Source: Flavobacteriales bacterium (lineage in GTDB: Bacteria; Bacteroidota; Bacteroidia; Flavobacteriales; Flavobacteriaceae). Taken from it: a DNA stretch of 64,000 nt. The position numbers were made by a program, and so were the translations under genes. Each line of letters begins with the position of its first letter. Position 1 is the stretch's first letter. Below are positions 8,037 to 16,353 of the stretch, piece by piece. The notes beneath the pieces are model-generated. The model made no database searches, was not told the DNA's origin, and saw nothing but the letters and a program-made list of their open reading frames with translations. The stretch is taken from NCBI GenBank assembly GCA_026993355.1, contig JALWTX010000006.1:124001-188000 (forward strand), read 5' to 3'.

Positions 8037-10256
8037 ATGAAGCAAAGCACAGATTATTCACCGGAAGAACAAAAGCAAATTAATGCTGCTTTTAATGACT
8101 TGTTACATTCGAGCTATCAAAAAATAGATGAAAAGGAACAAGCCTTGATAAAAAAAGCTTATGAAGTGGCATTAAATGCGCATGATGGCCAAAGGCGAAA
8201 ATCTGGCGAACCCTATATTTTTCATCCGATAAGTGTGGCAAAAATAGTGGCGCAAGATATTGGTTTAGGGGCGACATCTATTGCCTCAGCCCTTTTGCAT
8301 GACACTGTTGAAGACACCTCACTTACCCACGATGATATTCAAGAAATGTTTGGCGAAAAAATAAGCCGTATTGTGAGAGGCTTAACCAAAATTAAACAAC
8401 TTAAACCGGATAAAGATCTCTCTTTACAAGCTGAAAATTTCAGAAAAATGATTTTGACGCTCAATGAAGATGTACGCGTCATTTTGATTAAAATTGCCGA
8501 CCGTTTGCACAATATGCAAACTATGGATAGCATGCCCAAACATAAACAAGAAAAAATAGCCTCCGAAACTTTATATATCTATGCACCATTAGCCCATAAA
8601 TTAGGCTTATACAATATCAAATCCCAATTAGAAGATCTGGGTCTAAAATATACCGAACCGGAAATCTATCACGAAATTGAAAGTAAAATAGAAGAATCCA
8701 AAGAGGAGCAAGAACTGTATATTGAAAAATTTAAAAATATCATTAAAAGTTCATTGATAAAAGAAGGACTGAATTTTGAAATTATCGGTCGATTCAAGTC
8801 AATTTTTTCTATTTACCGTAAAATGCGAACCAAAAAGGTCAGTTTTGAAGAGGTTTATGACAAATTTGCCATTCGCATTATTTACAAATCGGATAAAGCC
8901 AATGAAAAATTTTTGGCATGGAAAATTTATTCTATTGTAACCGACCATTTTAAACCAAATCCCAGCCGTTTGCGCGATTGGATTTCCCATCCAAAATCTA
9001 CCGGCTATGAAGCCCTGCATACAACGGTAATGGGACCCGAAAAAAAATGGGTTGAGGTACAAATCCGGTCCGAACGCATGAACGAAATTGCCGAAAAAGG
9101 CTATGCTGCACATTACAAATACAAACATGGCTCTAATGAAGAAATAGGTATAGAAGGTTGGCTAAATAAACTGAAAGATTTATTGGAAAATCAAGATGAT
9201 AACGCAGTTGATTTTATTGAAGATTTTAAACTTAATTTATTTGCCAAAGAAATTTTTGTCCTCACCCCCGACGGCGATATTATTTCTTTGCCCAAAAATG
9301 CCACACCAATAGATTTTGCATTTAACATTCATACCGAAGTCGGGATGCATTGCCGTGGCGCAATTGTGAATGGCAAATTAGTGCAATTGAATTACCGCCT
9401 TCGCAGTGGCGATGTGGTTAAAATCATTACATCTCCCACCCAAAAACCACGTAGAAACTGGCTTGATTTTGTGGTAACAGGGCGTGCCAAATCCAAGATA
9501 AAAGCTTATCTGAAGCAAGAGCAAAATATGATTATTGAGGAGGGAAAAGAAATATTACAACGCAAACTTAAACAGCTGAAGATAAAATATAATGAAAATA
9601 CGATCAATAACTTGGTCAATTTTTTCAATTTAAAAACCAGTAAAGATTTATTTTACAATGTAGGTGCCGGCATTATTGATAATAAAATGCTGAAAAATTT
9701 TGCGACAGCGCGTTCCAATGTTTTATTTGATTTTCTTAAGAAAAAACTAAGAAGAAAACCTTCTAATTTTCAAGTTACCAAAGACGATGTTACCCTTAAT
9801 TATGACACCATTGTATTTGGCCCCGATGAACAACAATTAGATTACAAATTGGCCAACTGTTGCAACCCCATTCCCGGAGATGAAATTTTTGGTTTTACCA
9901 CCATCAATGAAGGAATTAAAGTCCATAAAAAAAGTTGTCCGAATGCTTTAAGCCTTCATTCTAACTACGCCTATCGCATCCTTTCTGCCCGTTGGATCGA
10001 TTCGACCAAACACGATTTTATCGTTCATTTAAAAATTACCGGCTTTGACCGTCCCGGAATGGCAAAAGATATCACACGACTCATTAGCGATGATGAACAA
10101 TTGAATATGAAGAATATCAATTTAAAAGAACAAGGCGGTATTTTTGAAGGTAACATTGCCTTATATATCAAAAATACAGACCATTTGAAACAAGTGATCA
10201 AAGACCTTAAAAATATTGATGGCGTTGAAAAGGTGATACGGGTAGAAAAATTTTAA
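8037..10256 (+). CDS. Bifunctional (p)ppGpp synthetase/hydrolase (RelA/SpoT homologue)
   Basis: The 739-residue protein makes and degrades the alarmone (p)ppGpp. An HD hydrolase domain covers about residues 45-195, with the intact HDxxED motif at residues 88-93 (HDTVED), so hydrolysis should be active. The synthetase domain follows (about 230-340) with RLRDWISHPKSTGYEALH. A TGS domain begins near residue 410 (FVLTPDGDIISLPKNATPID), then a helical and a Cys-containing region (CCNPIPGD), and an ACT domain ends the protein. This is the full-length Rel/SpoT architecture. It stands alone and is followed 42 bases later by porQ. Confidence 0.95.
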   Translation: MKQSTDYSPEEQKQINAAFNDLLHSSYQKIDEKEQALIKKAYEVALNAHDGQRRKSGEPYIFHPISVAKIVAQDIGLGATSIASALLHDTVEDTSLTHDDIQEMFGEKISRIVRGLTKIKQLKPDKDLSLQAENFRKMILTLNEDVRVILIKIADRLHNMQTMDSMPKHKQEKIASETLYIYAPLAHKLGLYNIKSQLEDLGLKYTEPEIYHEIESKIEESKEEQELYIEKFKNIIKSSLIKEGLNFEIIGRFKSIFSIYRKMRTKKVSFEEVYDKFAIRIIYKSDKANEKFLAWKIYSIVTDHFKPNPSRLRDWISHPKSTGYEALHTTVMGPEKKWVEVQIRSERMNEIAEKGYAAHYKYKHGSNEEIGIEGWLNKLKDLLENQDDNAVDFIEDFKLNLFAKEIFVLTPDGDIISLPKNATPIDFAFNIHTEVGMHCRGAIVNGKLVQLNYRLRSGDVVKIITSPTQKPRRNWLDFVVTGRAKSKIKAYLKQEQNMIIEEGKEILQRKLKQLKIKYNENTINNLVNFFNLKTSKDLFYNVGAGIIDNKMLKNFATARSNVLFDFLKKKLRRKPSNFQVTKDDVTLNYDTIVFGPDEQQLDYKLANCCNPIPGDEIFGFTTINEGIKVHKKSCPNALSLHSNYAYRILSARWIDSTKHDFIVHLKITGFDRPGMAKDITRLISDDEQLNMKNINLKEQGGIFEGNIALYIKNTDHLKQVIKDLKNIDGVEKVIRVEKF

Positions 10257-10298
10257 AATAAATCTTTATATTTAGCGTTTACAAATTAAAAAAATTAC

Positions 10299-11318
10299 AT
10301 GCGGCGGTTTCTTTTACTTATCACGCTTTATTCCGGCATATTAACTTACGGACAAATAGGCGGAAAAACCATTTTTAATTTTCTAAACTTGGCTGTTTCA
10401 GCCAAACAAGCCGCATTAGGCGGTAAAATATTTGCAGGTCTTGAAACCGATATTTTTCAGCCTACTTTTAACCCTGCAACTTTAAACGGGGGCTTGCAAG
10501 ACCAATTAGGGCTTAATTATACCGACTATTTAAGTGACATTAATTATGGCAATGTAGCTTATGCCCCTCACATAAAACATATTGGTCAAGTTTATACGGC
10601 TGTGACGTACATAAATTACGGCCGGTTTCAATATGCTGATGAAAATGGCAATAGAAATGGACATTTTAGCGCCGGCGAAGCGGCCGTTTTATTGGGTTAT
10701 GCTTATCATTTCCCGGAATCTTATTGGCATATTGGTTTAAACACCAAATTTATTCTATCTAATTTAGAAAATTTCTCTTCAACAGGGTTGGCGTTTGATT
10801 TGGGCATTTTGTATCAAAACATCGAAAAAGGCTTTGATGTTGGCTTTGTGGCACGTAATGCCGGGTTTCAATTATCGACCTATCAAGGAACTCAAGAAAA
10901 TTTACCTTTTGAGCTGGGGCTGACTTTGTCCAAAACATTTAAACATGCCCCATTTAAATGGTTTCTCAGTTTCGAGAATTTGCAAATACCCTCTATTGCT
11001 TTTATTAATCCAGCACATAATATTCAAGACCCGAATGGCAAGGTAATAGAAGAAAATATTACTTTTGCTGATCAAGTTTTTCGTCATACGATTGTTGGCG
11101 TTGAACTTTTTCCCCGGAAAAAATTTAATTTGCGGGCCGGATATAATTTTCGTCGAAATGCTGAGTTGAGCCAAAAAGATCAGCGTTTTGGCAGTGGATT
11201 CAATTTTGGTTTCAGTCTAAATTTACGAAAATTTGAAATCAATTATGCTTACAGCAATTACAATTTTGCATCCGGGGCCAATTTTATGAGTATTACCTTA
11301 CACCTAAATGAATTTTAG
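10299..11318 (+). CDS. porQ: Type IX secretion system protein PorQ
   Basis: The protein (339 residues) starts with a signal peptide ending near TYGQ and continues as alternating beta strands, as in an outer-membrane beta-barrel. FLNLAVSAKQAALGGKIFA near the N-terminus and the overall length fit PorQ, which acts with PorV, PorU and PorZ in the attachment complex at the cell surface. It sits directly in front of cmk with only three bases between; porQ next to cytidylate kinase is a common arrangement in Flavobacteriia as I know it. The family call is from pattern and context. Confidence 0.85.
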   Translation: MRRFLLLITLYSGILTYGQIGGKTIFNFLNLAVSAKQAALGGKIFAGLETDIFQPTFNPATLNGGLQDQLGLNYTDYLSDINYGNVAYAPHIKHIGQVYTAVTYINYGRFQYADENGNRNGHFSAGEAAVLLGYAYHFPESYWHIGLNTKFILSNLENFSSTGLAFDLGILYQNIEKGFDVGFVARNAGFQLSTYQGTQENLPFELGLTLSKTFKHAPFKWFLSFENLQIPSIAFINPAHNIQDPNGKVIEENITFADQVFRHTIVGVELFPRKKFNLRAGYNFRRNAELSQKDQRFGSGFNFGFSLNLRKFEINYAYSNYNFASGANFMSITLHLNEF

Positions 11319-11321
11319 TGC

Positions 11322-12026
11322 ATGAAAAAAAAGATTATTATCGCCATTGACGGTCATTCATCGACCGGAAAAAGTACACTTGCCAAACAAATAGCTAAAA
11401 CATTAAATTATATTTATATCGATACAGGTGCCATGTACCGTGCCGTTACCTATTACGCCTTAAAGAATAATCTGATATCTGCAAATCATTTTGACAAGGA
11501 TAAATTGATAAAAGATTTAGATAAAATAAAAATAGATTTCAAATTCAATCCGGATAAAGGTTTTGCCGAAGTATATTTAAACGGTAAAAATATAGAAACT
11601 GACATAAGAAAAATGATCGTTTCAAATTTTGTCAGTGACATTGCAGCAGTTCCTGAAGTACGTGAAAAGCTGGTAGCACAACAACGAGAAATAGGGCAAC
11701 AAAAAGGCGTTGTCATGGATGGCCGGGACATAGGTTCCGTTGTTTTTCCTGATGCCGAACTCAAAATATTTATGACAGCCAAACCGGAAGTCCGTGCTGA
11801 AAGACGCTACAAGGAATTAAAAGAGAAAGGACAAAACGTCAGCAAACAAGACGTCTTAAATAACGTCATCAAACGGGACAAAATAGATTCTGAAAGAAGT
11901 ACATCGCCATTAATTCAAACCACTGATGCTATCAGAATAGATAATAGCCATCTATCCCGTGAAGAACAATTTGAAATGGTCCTAAACTTGGCCAAACAAA
12001 AAATACAAGATCATTCTGAAAAATAA
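11322..12026 (+). CDS. cmk: (d)CMP kinase
   Basis: This 234-residue cytoplasmic enzyme phosphorylates CMP and dCMP with ATP. The P-loop GHSSTGKST is at residues 9-17, followed by the family motif YIDTGAMYRAVTYYAL. VMDGRDIGSVVFPDAELKIF and the lid segment RRYKELKEKGQ are also typical of cytidylate kinase. The start ATG lies three bases after the porQ stop, so the two are cotranscribed. The length is normal for the family. Confidence 0.96.
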   Translation: MKKKIIIAIDGHSSTGKSTLAKQIAKTLNYIYIDTGAMYRAVTYYALKNNLISANHFDKDKLIKDLDKIKIDFKFNPDKGFAEVYLNGKNIETDIRKMIVSNFVSDIAAVPEVREKLVAQQREIGQQKGVVMDGRDIGSVVFPDAELKIFMTAKPEVRAERRYKELKEKGQNVSKQDVLNNVIKRDKIDSERSTSPLIQTTDAIRIDNSHLSREEQFEMVLNLAKQKIQDHSEK

Positions 12027-12072
12027 CTCTCTATGCTTGACGTTTATTGATAAAATTACGTTAAGTTTTATG

Positions 12073-12089
12073 TATTTTTGTCCTCTATG
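12073..12089 (+). promoter_or_regulatory. Promoter -7 element abutting the crp/fnr-type start codon (near-leaderless)
   Basis: TATTTTTG occupies 12073-12080 and the ATG begins at 12087, six bases later. Transcription from such an element is expected to start about five to seven bases downstream, so the mRNA would have almost no leader. The upstream in-frame TTG at 12078 is the end of this element and is therefore an unlikely start codon. Confidence 0.55.
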
Positions 12090-12650
12090 AAACTTAAAAA
12101 ATTTATCCGGTCAGTTGTCGAAATGCCCCCCGAAGCTTTAGAAGAAATGCGACAAGCCTTTAAAAAAGTAGTTTTACCCAAAGGTACGCAACTTCTAAGC
12201 CAAGGTCAAACCTGTAAAAAATTATATTTTATTGAAAAAGGATTGGCGCGTAGTTATTATTATAACGAAAAAGGTAAAGATGTTACGGTTTGGTTCTTTA
12301 GCGATAATAATATGATGGTAAGTGTCGAAAGTTTTTTTCAGCAAAAACCCAGTTTATATCAAATGGAACTGTTAGAAGACAGCACCTTACAAGCCATTAC
12401 ATATGAAGACCTGCAAAAATTATTTGAAAAATATCATAGTGTCGAAAGATTTGGACGGCTCTTGGCCATTGATTTATTGACAGATTTAGTGGAAAAATTA
12501 AATGCCATTCAATTTCAAACAGCGAAAGAACGCTATGCATTTCTGATTAAAAAATATCCTGACATTGCCTACCGAGCCCCCCTCGGTCATATCGCTTCGT
12601 ATTTAGGCATTACACAAGAAACACTCAGCCGGATAAGAGCAGATATATAA
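12087..12650 (+). CDS. Crp/Fnr family transcriptional regulator
   Basis: The protein (187 residues from the ATG) has an N-terminal cyclic-nucleotide-binding-like beta-roll (about residues 15-120) and a short C-terminal helix-turn-helix. The recognition helix GITQETLSRI carries Glu178, Ser181 and Arg182 in the same spacing as the E-xx-S-R of E. coli FNR, which reads TTGA half-sites. No N-terminal cysteine cluster for an iron-sulfur centre is present, so it does not sense oxygen as FNR does; the ligand is unknown. I chose the ATG at 12087 and not an in-frame TTG nine bases upstream, because that TTG lies in the promoter. A matching palindrome lies directly behind the stop codon, before the export operon, so it probably regulates that operon. 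Confidence 0.88.
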   Translation: MKLKKFIRSVVEMPPEALEEMRQAFKKVVLPKGTQLLSQGQTCKKLYFIEKGLARSYYYNEKGKDVTVWFFSDNNMMVSVESFFQQKPSLYQMELLEDSTLQAITYEDLQKLFEKYHSVERFGRLLAIDLLTDLVEKLNAIQFQTAKERYAFLIKKYPDIAYRAPLGHIASYLGITQETLSRIRADI

Positions 12651-12668
12651 TTTTGATATAGGTCAAAA
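12651..12668 (+). promoter_or_regulatory. Putative Crp/Fnr operator upstream of the TolC-HlyD-ABC operon
   Basis: The 18-base element is TTTTGA, six bases (TATAGG), TCAAAA: a perfect inverted repeat with the six-base centre usual for Crp/Fnr sites. It contains TTGAT-N4-GTCAA, one base from the FNR consensus TTGAT-N4-ATCAA. Its centre is about 41 bases before the start predicted from the -7 element at 12689-12696, the usual position for a class II activator. The neighbouring regulator has an FNR-type recognition helix. Binding is inferred. Confidence 0.6.
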
Positions 12669-12688
12669 GATTTCCAATCATCCTGCAC

Positions 12689-12696
12689 TAATTTTG
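12689..12696 (+). promoter_or_regulatory. -7 promoter element of the export operon
   Basis: TAATTTTG matches TAnnTTTG and lies 25 bases before the first ATG of the TolC-like gene. There is no TTG at the -33 distance, which fits a promoter that needs an activator. The element is flanked by TGCA on both sides. Confidence 0.55.
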
Positions 12697-12721
12697 CACG
12701 CAGTTATATGAAACATTAAAA

Positions 12722-14116
12722 ATGTGCAAAATGAAGGATGAAAAAAAAATTATTATACTGCTTGTTTTCTTATTCAGTTTAGTTCAACCGGCTTTAGGTC
12801 AAAATTTTGATCCGGTTTTAAAACGGCTAATTCATAAAGCTGTTAAAAAAAACCATGATATAAAAATTAAATCATACCAAATTGAGCAAACCCGGCTTGA
12901 CCGGCAAAAAGCCTATAAAACATTTTTGCCACAATTAAGTTTAAATGCTTCTTATACCCATTTAAATGATGCTATTGTATTAGATCCGCAATTGCAATTG
13001 CTCTTACATGGCACCGAAAAATTGTTGATCAAAGAACAATTAGGCATTCCATTCAATGCCGCTTTACCTCCCGGTATCCCAACCACCGACATTCCACCGG
13101 TCGTTAAACAAAATAACCTTAAAACATCGGCAGATTTGAATTGGATTATTTTCAGCGGATTAGAAGCCAGCTATGCTATTAAAGCAACCAAGCACAAAGA
13201 AAAAGCCCTGACATTTGCCCAAAAAATAGTCCAAAAAAATACGGTTAAAGAAATCATAGAAACATATGATCAATTAGCCTTGGTGGACGCTTCCGAAAAT
13301 GTTTTAAACCAAATGGATGAACAGCTAAAGATACAGGAAAAGAAAGTCAAAATGGCTGTTAAAAATGGCTTGGCTATTCAACTGGACTTAAACCGGATAG
13401 CTTTAGCCAAACAAAATTTAAAAATTAAACGCAATGAAGTACAACGAAACAGAACCTTACTTCAAACCAAATTGGCACAATTAACGGGCGAAAAAATGTC
13501 GTTTATCAAACGACTTCATCCGGATTTAAAACCTATACTTTTACCGGTCAACCAACTTAACGGCTCAACAAAACCGGTAGAAATAAGTAGCTTGGAAGAA
13601 GCCGCTAAAGCCAAACAATATCAACAAAAAATGGCTTACAGCAAATATATACCTAAAATAGCTATAAAAGGCCACTATGAACTACGAGATAAAGATTTGT
13701 CTATGTTCGACCCAAAATGGTATATCGGTATTGGCGCCAAATGGCAAATTTTTGATGGATTAAAAGCTTACGATGATGCCCGTAAGACACAAGCAGAAGT
13801 GAAGATATATCAAGAAAAAATAGCAAATGCTAAAGAACTTCTGAATTTGGCCAGCCAAAATGCCGAACTTAACTATAAGATTGCGCTTAAACAAATTGAA
13901 ATGCAAAAAAAAGCGGTTGATCTGGCTAAGCAAACCTACTTATTAGTCGAAAAACAATACCAAAACGGCTTGACCGATATAACAAAATTATTATCGGCAT
14001 TGACCAATTGGCAAAAAGCAAAATTTAACTTACAAAAAACTTATTTACAACAACGAAAAGCTGCAGCAGAACTTTTATATCGGAAAGATTTGTTAACTCA
14101 ATTATTAAATAAATAA
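12722..14116 (+). CDS. TolC family outer-membrane efflux protein
   Basis: The product (464 residues) forms the outer-membrane exit duct of an export system. A signal peptide is seen (hydrophobic residues about 10-25, ending ALGQ). Two repeats rich in long helices follow, at about residues 35-250 and 290-455, as in the duplicated OEP domain. Either ATG 12722 or ATG 12731 could start it; neither has a clear ribosome binding site. It is the first gene of a three-gene operon with the membrane fusion protein (next start 3-18 bases after the stop) and the ABC permease. Expression is probably controlled by the Crp/Fnr-type protein encoded upstream. Confidence 0.9.
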   Translation: MCKMKDEKKIIILLVFLFSLVQPALGQNFDPVLKRLIHKAVKKNHDIKIKSYQIEQTRLDRQKAYKTFLPQLSLNASYTHLNDAIVLDPQLQLLLHGTEKLLIKEQLGIPFNAALPPGIPTTDIPPVVKQNNLKTSADLNWIIFSGLEASYAIKATKHKEKALTFAQKIVQKNTVKEIIETYDQLALVDASENVLNQMDEQLKIQEKKVKMAVKNGLAIQLDLNRIALAKQNLKIKRNEVQRNRTLLQTKLAQLTGEKMSFIKRLHPDLKPILLPVNQLNGSTKPVEISSLEEAAKAKQYQQKMAYSKYIPKIAIKGHYELRDKDLSMFDPKWYIGIGAKWQIFDGLKAYDDARKTQAEVKIYQEKIANAKELLNLASQNAELNYKIALKQIEMQKKAVDLAKQTYLLVEKQYQNGLTDITKLLSALTNWQKAKFNLQKTYLQQRKAAAELLYRKDLLTQLLNK

Positions 14117-14125
14117 AAAATGAAT

Positions 14126-14130
14126 AGGAG
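14126..14130 (+). promoter_or_regulatory. Shine-Dalgarno-like AGGAG deciding the HlyD start
   Basis: AGGAG lies four bases before the ATG at 14135. Such sequences are scarce in this window, so it favours ATG 14135 over the in-frame ATG at 14120. Confidence 0.45.
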
Positions 14131-14134
14131 CATT

Positions 14135-15091
14135 ATGAAAAGAGCATTAAAATTAAGCTTTATCTTAATAATTTTAATAAATACAGCTTGTAATAACAAC
14201 CACAAAATTACTGATTTGCGTGGTAAAGTAAAGCAAGAAACCATTTACCTGAGCAGTAAAGTGCCGGGACGTTTGGCACAAATTAAAATAAAAGAAGGAC
14301 AAAAAGTACAAAAAGGCGATACACTCTTAGTATTGGACACGCCTGAAGTTGATGCCAAATATATGCAAGTGCAAGGGGCTGTACAAGCTGCCAAAGCGCA
14401 ATTGCGTATGGCCTACAACGGAGCAACCCTTGAACAAGTTAAGCAAATTGACGGAAAACTTGAGGCTGCTCAAGCACAACTTGCCTATGCCAAAGCCTCA
14501 TATCAACGTTTGCAAAATATGGCCAAAGATTCATTAATTCCGGCACAAAAACTTGATGAAGTAAAGATGAAATTAAATATTGCCAAAGCACAAGTTGCGG
14601 CAATTAAAGCTAAACAAAAAGAGGTACTGAAAGGAACAAGAAAAGAAGTGATAGAACAGGCTAAAGGACAACTTAAAAGAGCTTTGGGAAAATTAAAGGA
14701 AGTAGAAAGTGCTATGGCAGAAAAATATATCATTGCCCCGCAAGATATGCAAATAGAAACCATCAGCCTTGAAAAAGGTGAATTGGCCACACCCGGTTAC
14801 AGTTTGGTTAGTGGATATTTGCCACACAAAACATACATTCGTTTGACTGTTCCTGAATCTAAAATTCATCAATTCAAAATCAATCAAACACTTGAATTAA
14901 TAAATCCCTATACCCACAAAACCTTCAAAGGTCAAATTGTCGCAATTAAGCAATTACCAAGATATGCCGATATAACAGCACCATCCGAAGCCTACCAACT
15001 GACAGAATCGGTTTATGAAATAAAGATTATCCCCATAAATACAACAAATACGGATAGTTTATATCAAAATGCGAGCATCCTAGTAAAATAA
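14135..15091 (+). CDS. HlyD family periplasmic adaptor subunit
   Basis: This membrane fusion protein links the inner-membrane permease to the TolC-like duct. The N-terminus is a signal sequence with a cysteine after INTAC (Cys19), so it may be a lipoprotein. A biotinyl-lipoyl-like segment follows (VPGRLAQIKIKEGQKVQKGDTLLVL), then a long coiled-coil hairpin rich in Ala, Lys and Gln (about residues 75-195), then a beta-barrel domain. I chose the ATG preceded by AGGAG; an earlier in-frame ATG at 14120 would add five residues. The stop overlaps the permease start by one base. Confidence 0.9.
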   Translation: MKRALKLSFILIILINTACNNNHKITDLRGKVKQETIYLSSKVPGRLAQIKIKEGQKVQKGDTLLVLDTPEVDAKYMQVQGAVQAAKAQLRMAYNGATLEQVKQIDGKLEAAQAQLAYAKASYQRLQNMAKDSLIPAQKLDEVKMKLNIAKAQVAAIKAKQKEVLKGTRKEVIEQAKGQLKRALGKLKEVESAMAEKYIIAPQDMQIETISLEKGELATPGYSLVSGYLPHKTYIRLTVPESKIHQFKINQTLELINPYTHKTFKGQIVAIKQLPRYADITAPSEAYQLTESVYEIKIIPINTTNTDSLYQNASILVK

Positions 15092-16263
15092 TGGATATGA
15101 AGACATTTGTTAAGTTATTAAAAAATGAATTTCGACGCATCTTTAAAAATGATGTCGTGATGGCCATTTTCTTTGGTGCCCCATTGGTTTACGGTCTTTT
15201 ATTCGGCTACGTATATCAAAAAGCCAAGGTGACCAATATTCCCATTTTAGTTGTCGACGAAGATCAATCACCACTGTCAGATAAAATTATAGAGGCATTA
15301 AATGACAATGAAACTTTACAGATAGCACAGGTTTTTTTTGATAAAAATGGGGTTAAAAATAAGATGATTAAAAATGCTTATGCTGCTGTAATTGAAATTC
15401 CGAAAGATTTTGAACGAAACATTTTACAAAAGAGATATCCTGAAGTCAATGTAGAATTGGATATGAGTAACATTTTAATCGCCAATTTTGCCAGTAAAAA
15501 TATCCAAAAAGTTTTGCAAACACTCAAAGCCGGCATAGAAATAGAAAGCTTAAAAAAACAAGGGATACCGGCCAAGCAAGCCCATCAAAGTTTTGAAACT
15601 TTTAAAACCAATTATCATAAGCTTTATAATCCAAATAGTAATTACGAATATTTTATGTTACCCGGTTTATTAGGGGCCATTATGCAACAGGTTATTTTCT
15701 TGGCAATGGCATTGGTGTTTGCCAGAGATTTTGAAGATGGTTACTTTAACCAACTTTTAAAAGTCAGTAAAAACCCTTTGTATCTAATCTTGTTAAAAGC
15801 AAGCCCATTTATTTTATTTTCTATTATAAATTGGGCTGTTTTAGGCGCCTTTTTAGCCTGGTTTAAAGTCGATTTAAATCTATACAATCTACCTATGTTG
15901 ATATTGATAAGCTTATTGACCGGAGCAGCCATGCTTATTGGTATGCTGTTTTCAATATTAATCCCAAACCAATTAAAAGCAACCGAATTTTTGATGGTTA
16001 TTTCGACTCCGGCTTTTATATTAAGTGGTTTTACCTGGCCGGTAATGGCAATGCCCCATTGGGTTCAGATTATTTCCGGATGGATTCCCTTAACGCCTTT
16101 CTTAAGTGCCAGCAAAAAAATAGCTTTTTATGGTGGCTCAATGCAACATATCAAACCTGAAATTAATCAATTATTATTGATAAGTCTGATCTCTTTTATC
16201 TTACTTATCATTAGTTTAAAATTAAAAATAACACAGCAATTGCGAAAAAAAATGGAAAAGTAG
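15091..16263 (+). CDS. ABC-2 type transporter permease (YhhJ-like)
   Basis: The 390-residue inner-membrane protein has one N-terminal helix (about residues 22-42), a large periplasmic domain to about residue 180, and five to six C-terminal helices. FILSGFTWPVMAMPHWVQIISGWIPLTPFL is typical of the ABC-2 permease family. It is translated from a one-base overlap with the HlyD gene. No ATP-binding subunit is encoded in this operon or beside it, so it either works with an ATPase from elsewhere or forms an ATPase-less complex. Only one permease is present, where related operons often have two. A strong terminator follows. Confidence 0.88.
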   Translation: MDMKTFVKLLKNEFRRIFKNDVVMAIFFGAPLVYGLLFGYVYQKAKVTNIPILVVDEDQSPLSDKIIEALNDNETLQIAQVFFDKNGVKNKMIKNAYAAVIEIPKDFERNILQKRYPEVNVELDMSNILIANFASKNIQKVLQTLKAGIEIESLKKQGIPAKQAHQSFETFKTNYHKLYNPNSNYEYFMLPGLLGAIMQQVIFLAMALVFARDFEDGYFNQLLKVSKNPLYLILLKASPFILFSIINWAVLGAFLAWFKVDLNLYNLPMLILISLLTGAAMLIGMLFSILIPNQLKATEFLMVISTPAFILSGFTWPVMAMPHWVQIISGWIPLTPFLSASKKIAFYGGSMQHIKPEINQLLLISLISFILLIISLKLKITQQLRKKMEK

Positions 16264-16289
16264 TTTTTTTCATAGTTAGTTAAGTTGAA

Positions 16290-16323
16290 AAACGGGCTGG
16301 TTAATTTCATGACCAGCCCGTTT
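16290..16323 (+). terminator. Rho-independent terminator after the export operon
   Basis: ACGGGCTGGT and ACCAGCCCGT pair perfectly over ten bases (16292-16301 with 16312-16321) around a ten-base loop, flanked by A and T residues. It can serve the export operon on the forward strand and possibly ftcD on the reverse. Confidence 0.85.
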
Positions 16324-16353
16324 GTTATAATTATAAATTAACCCTTCATTTTT

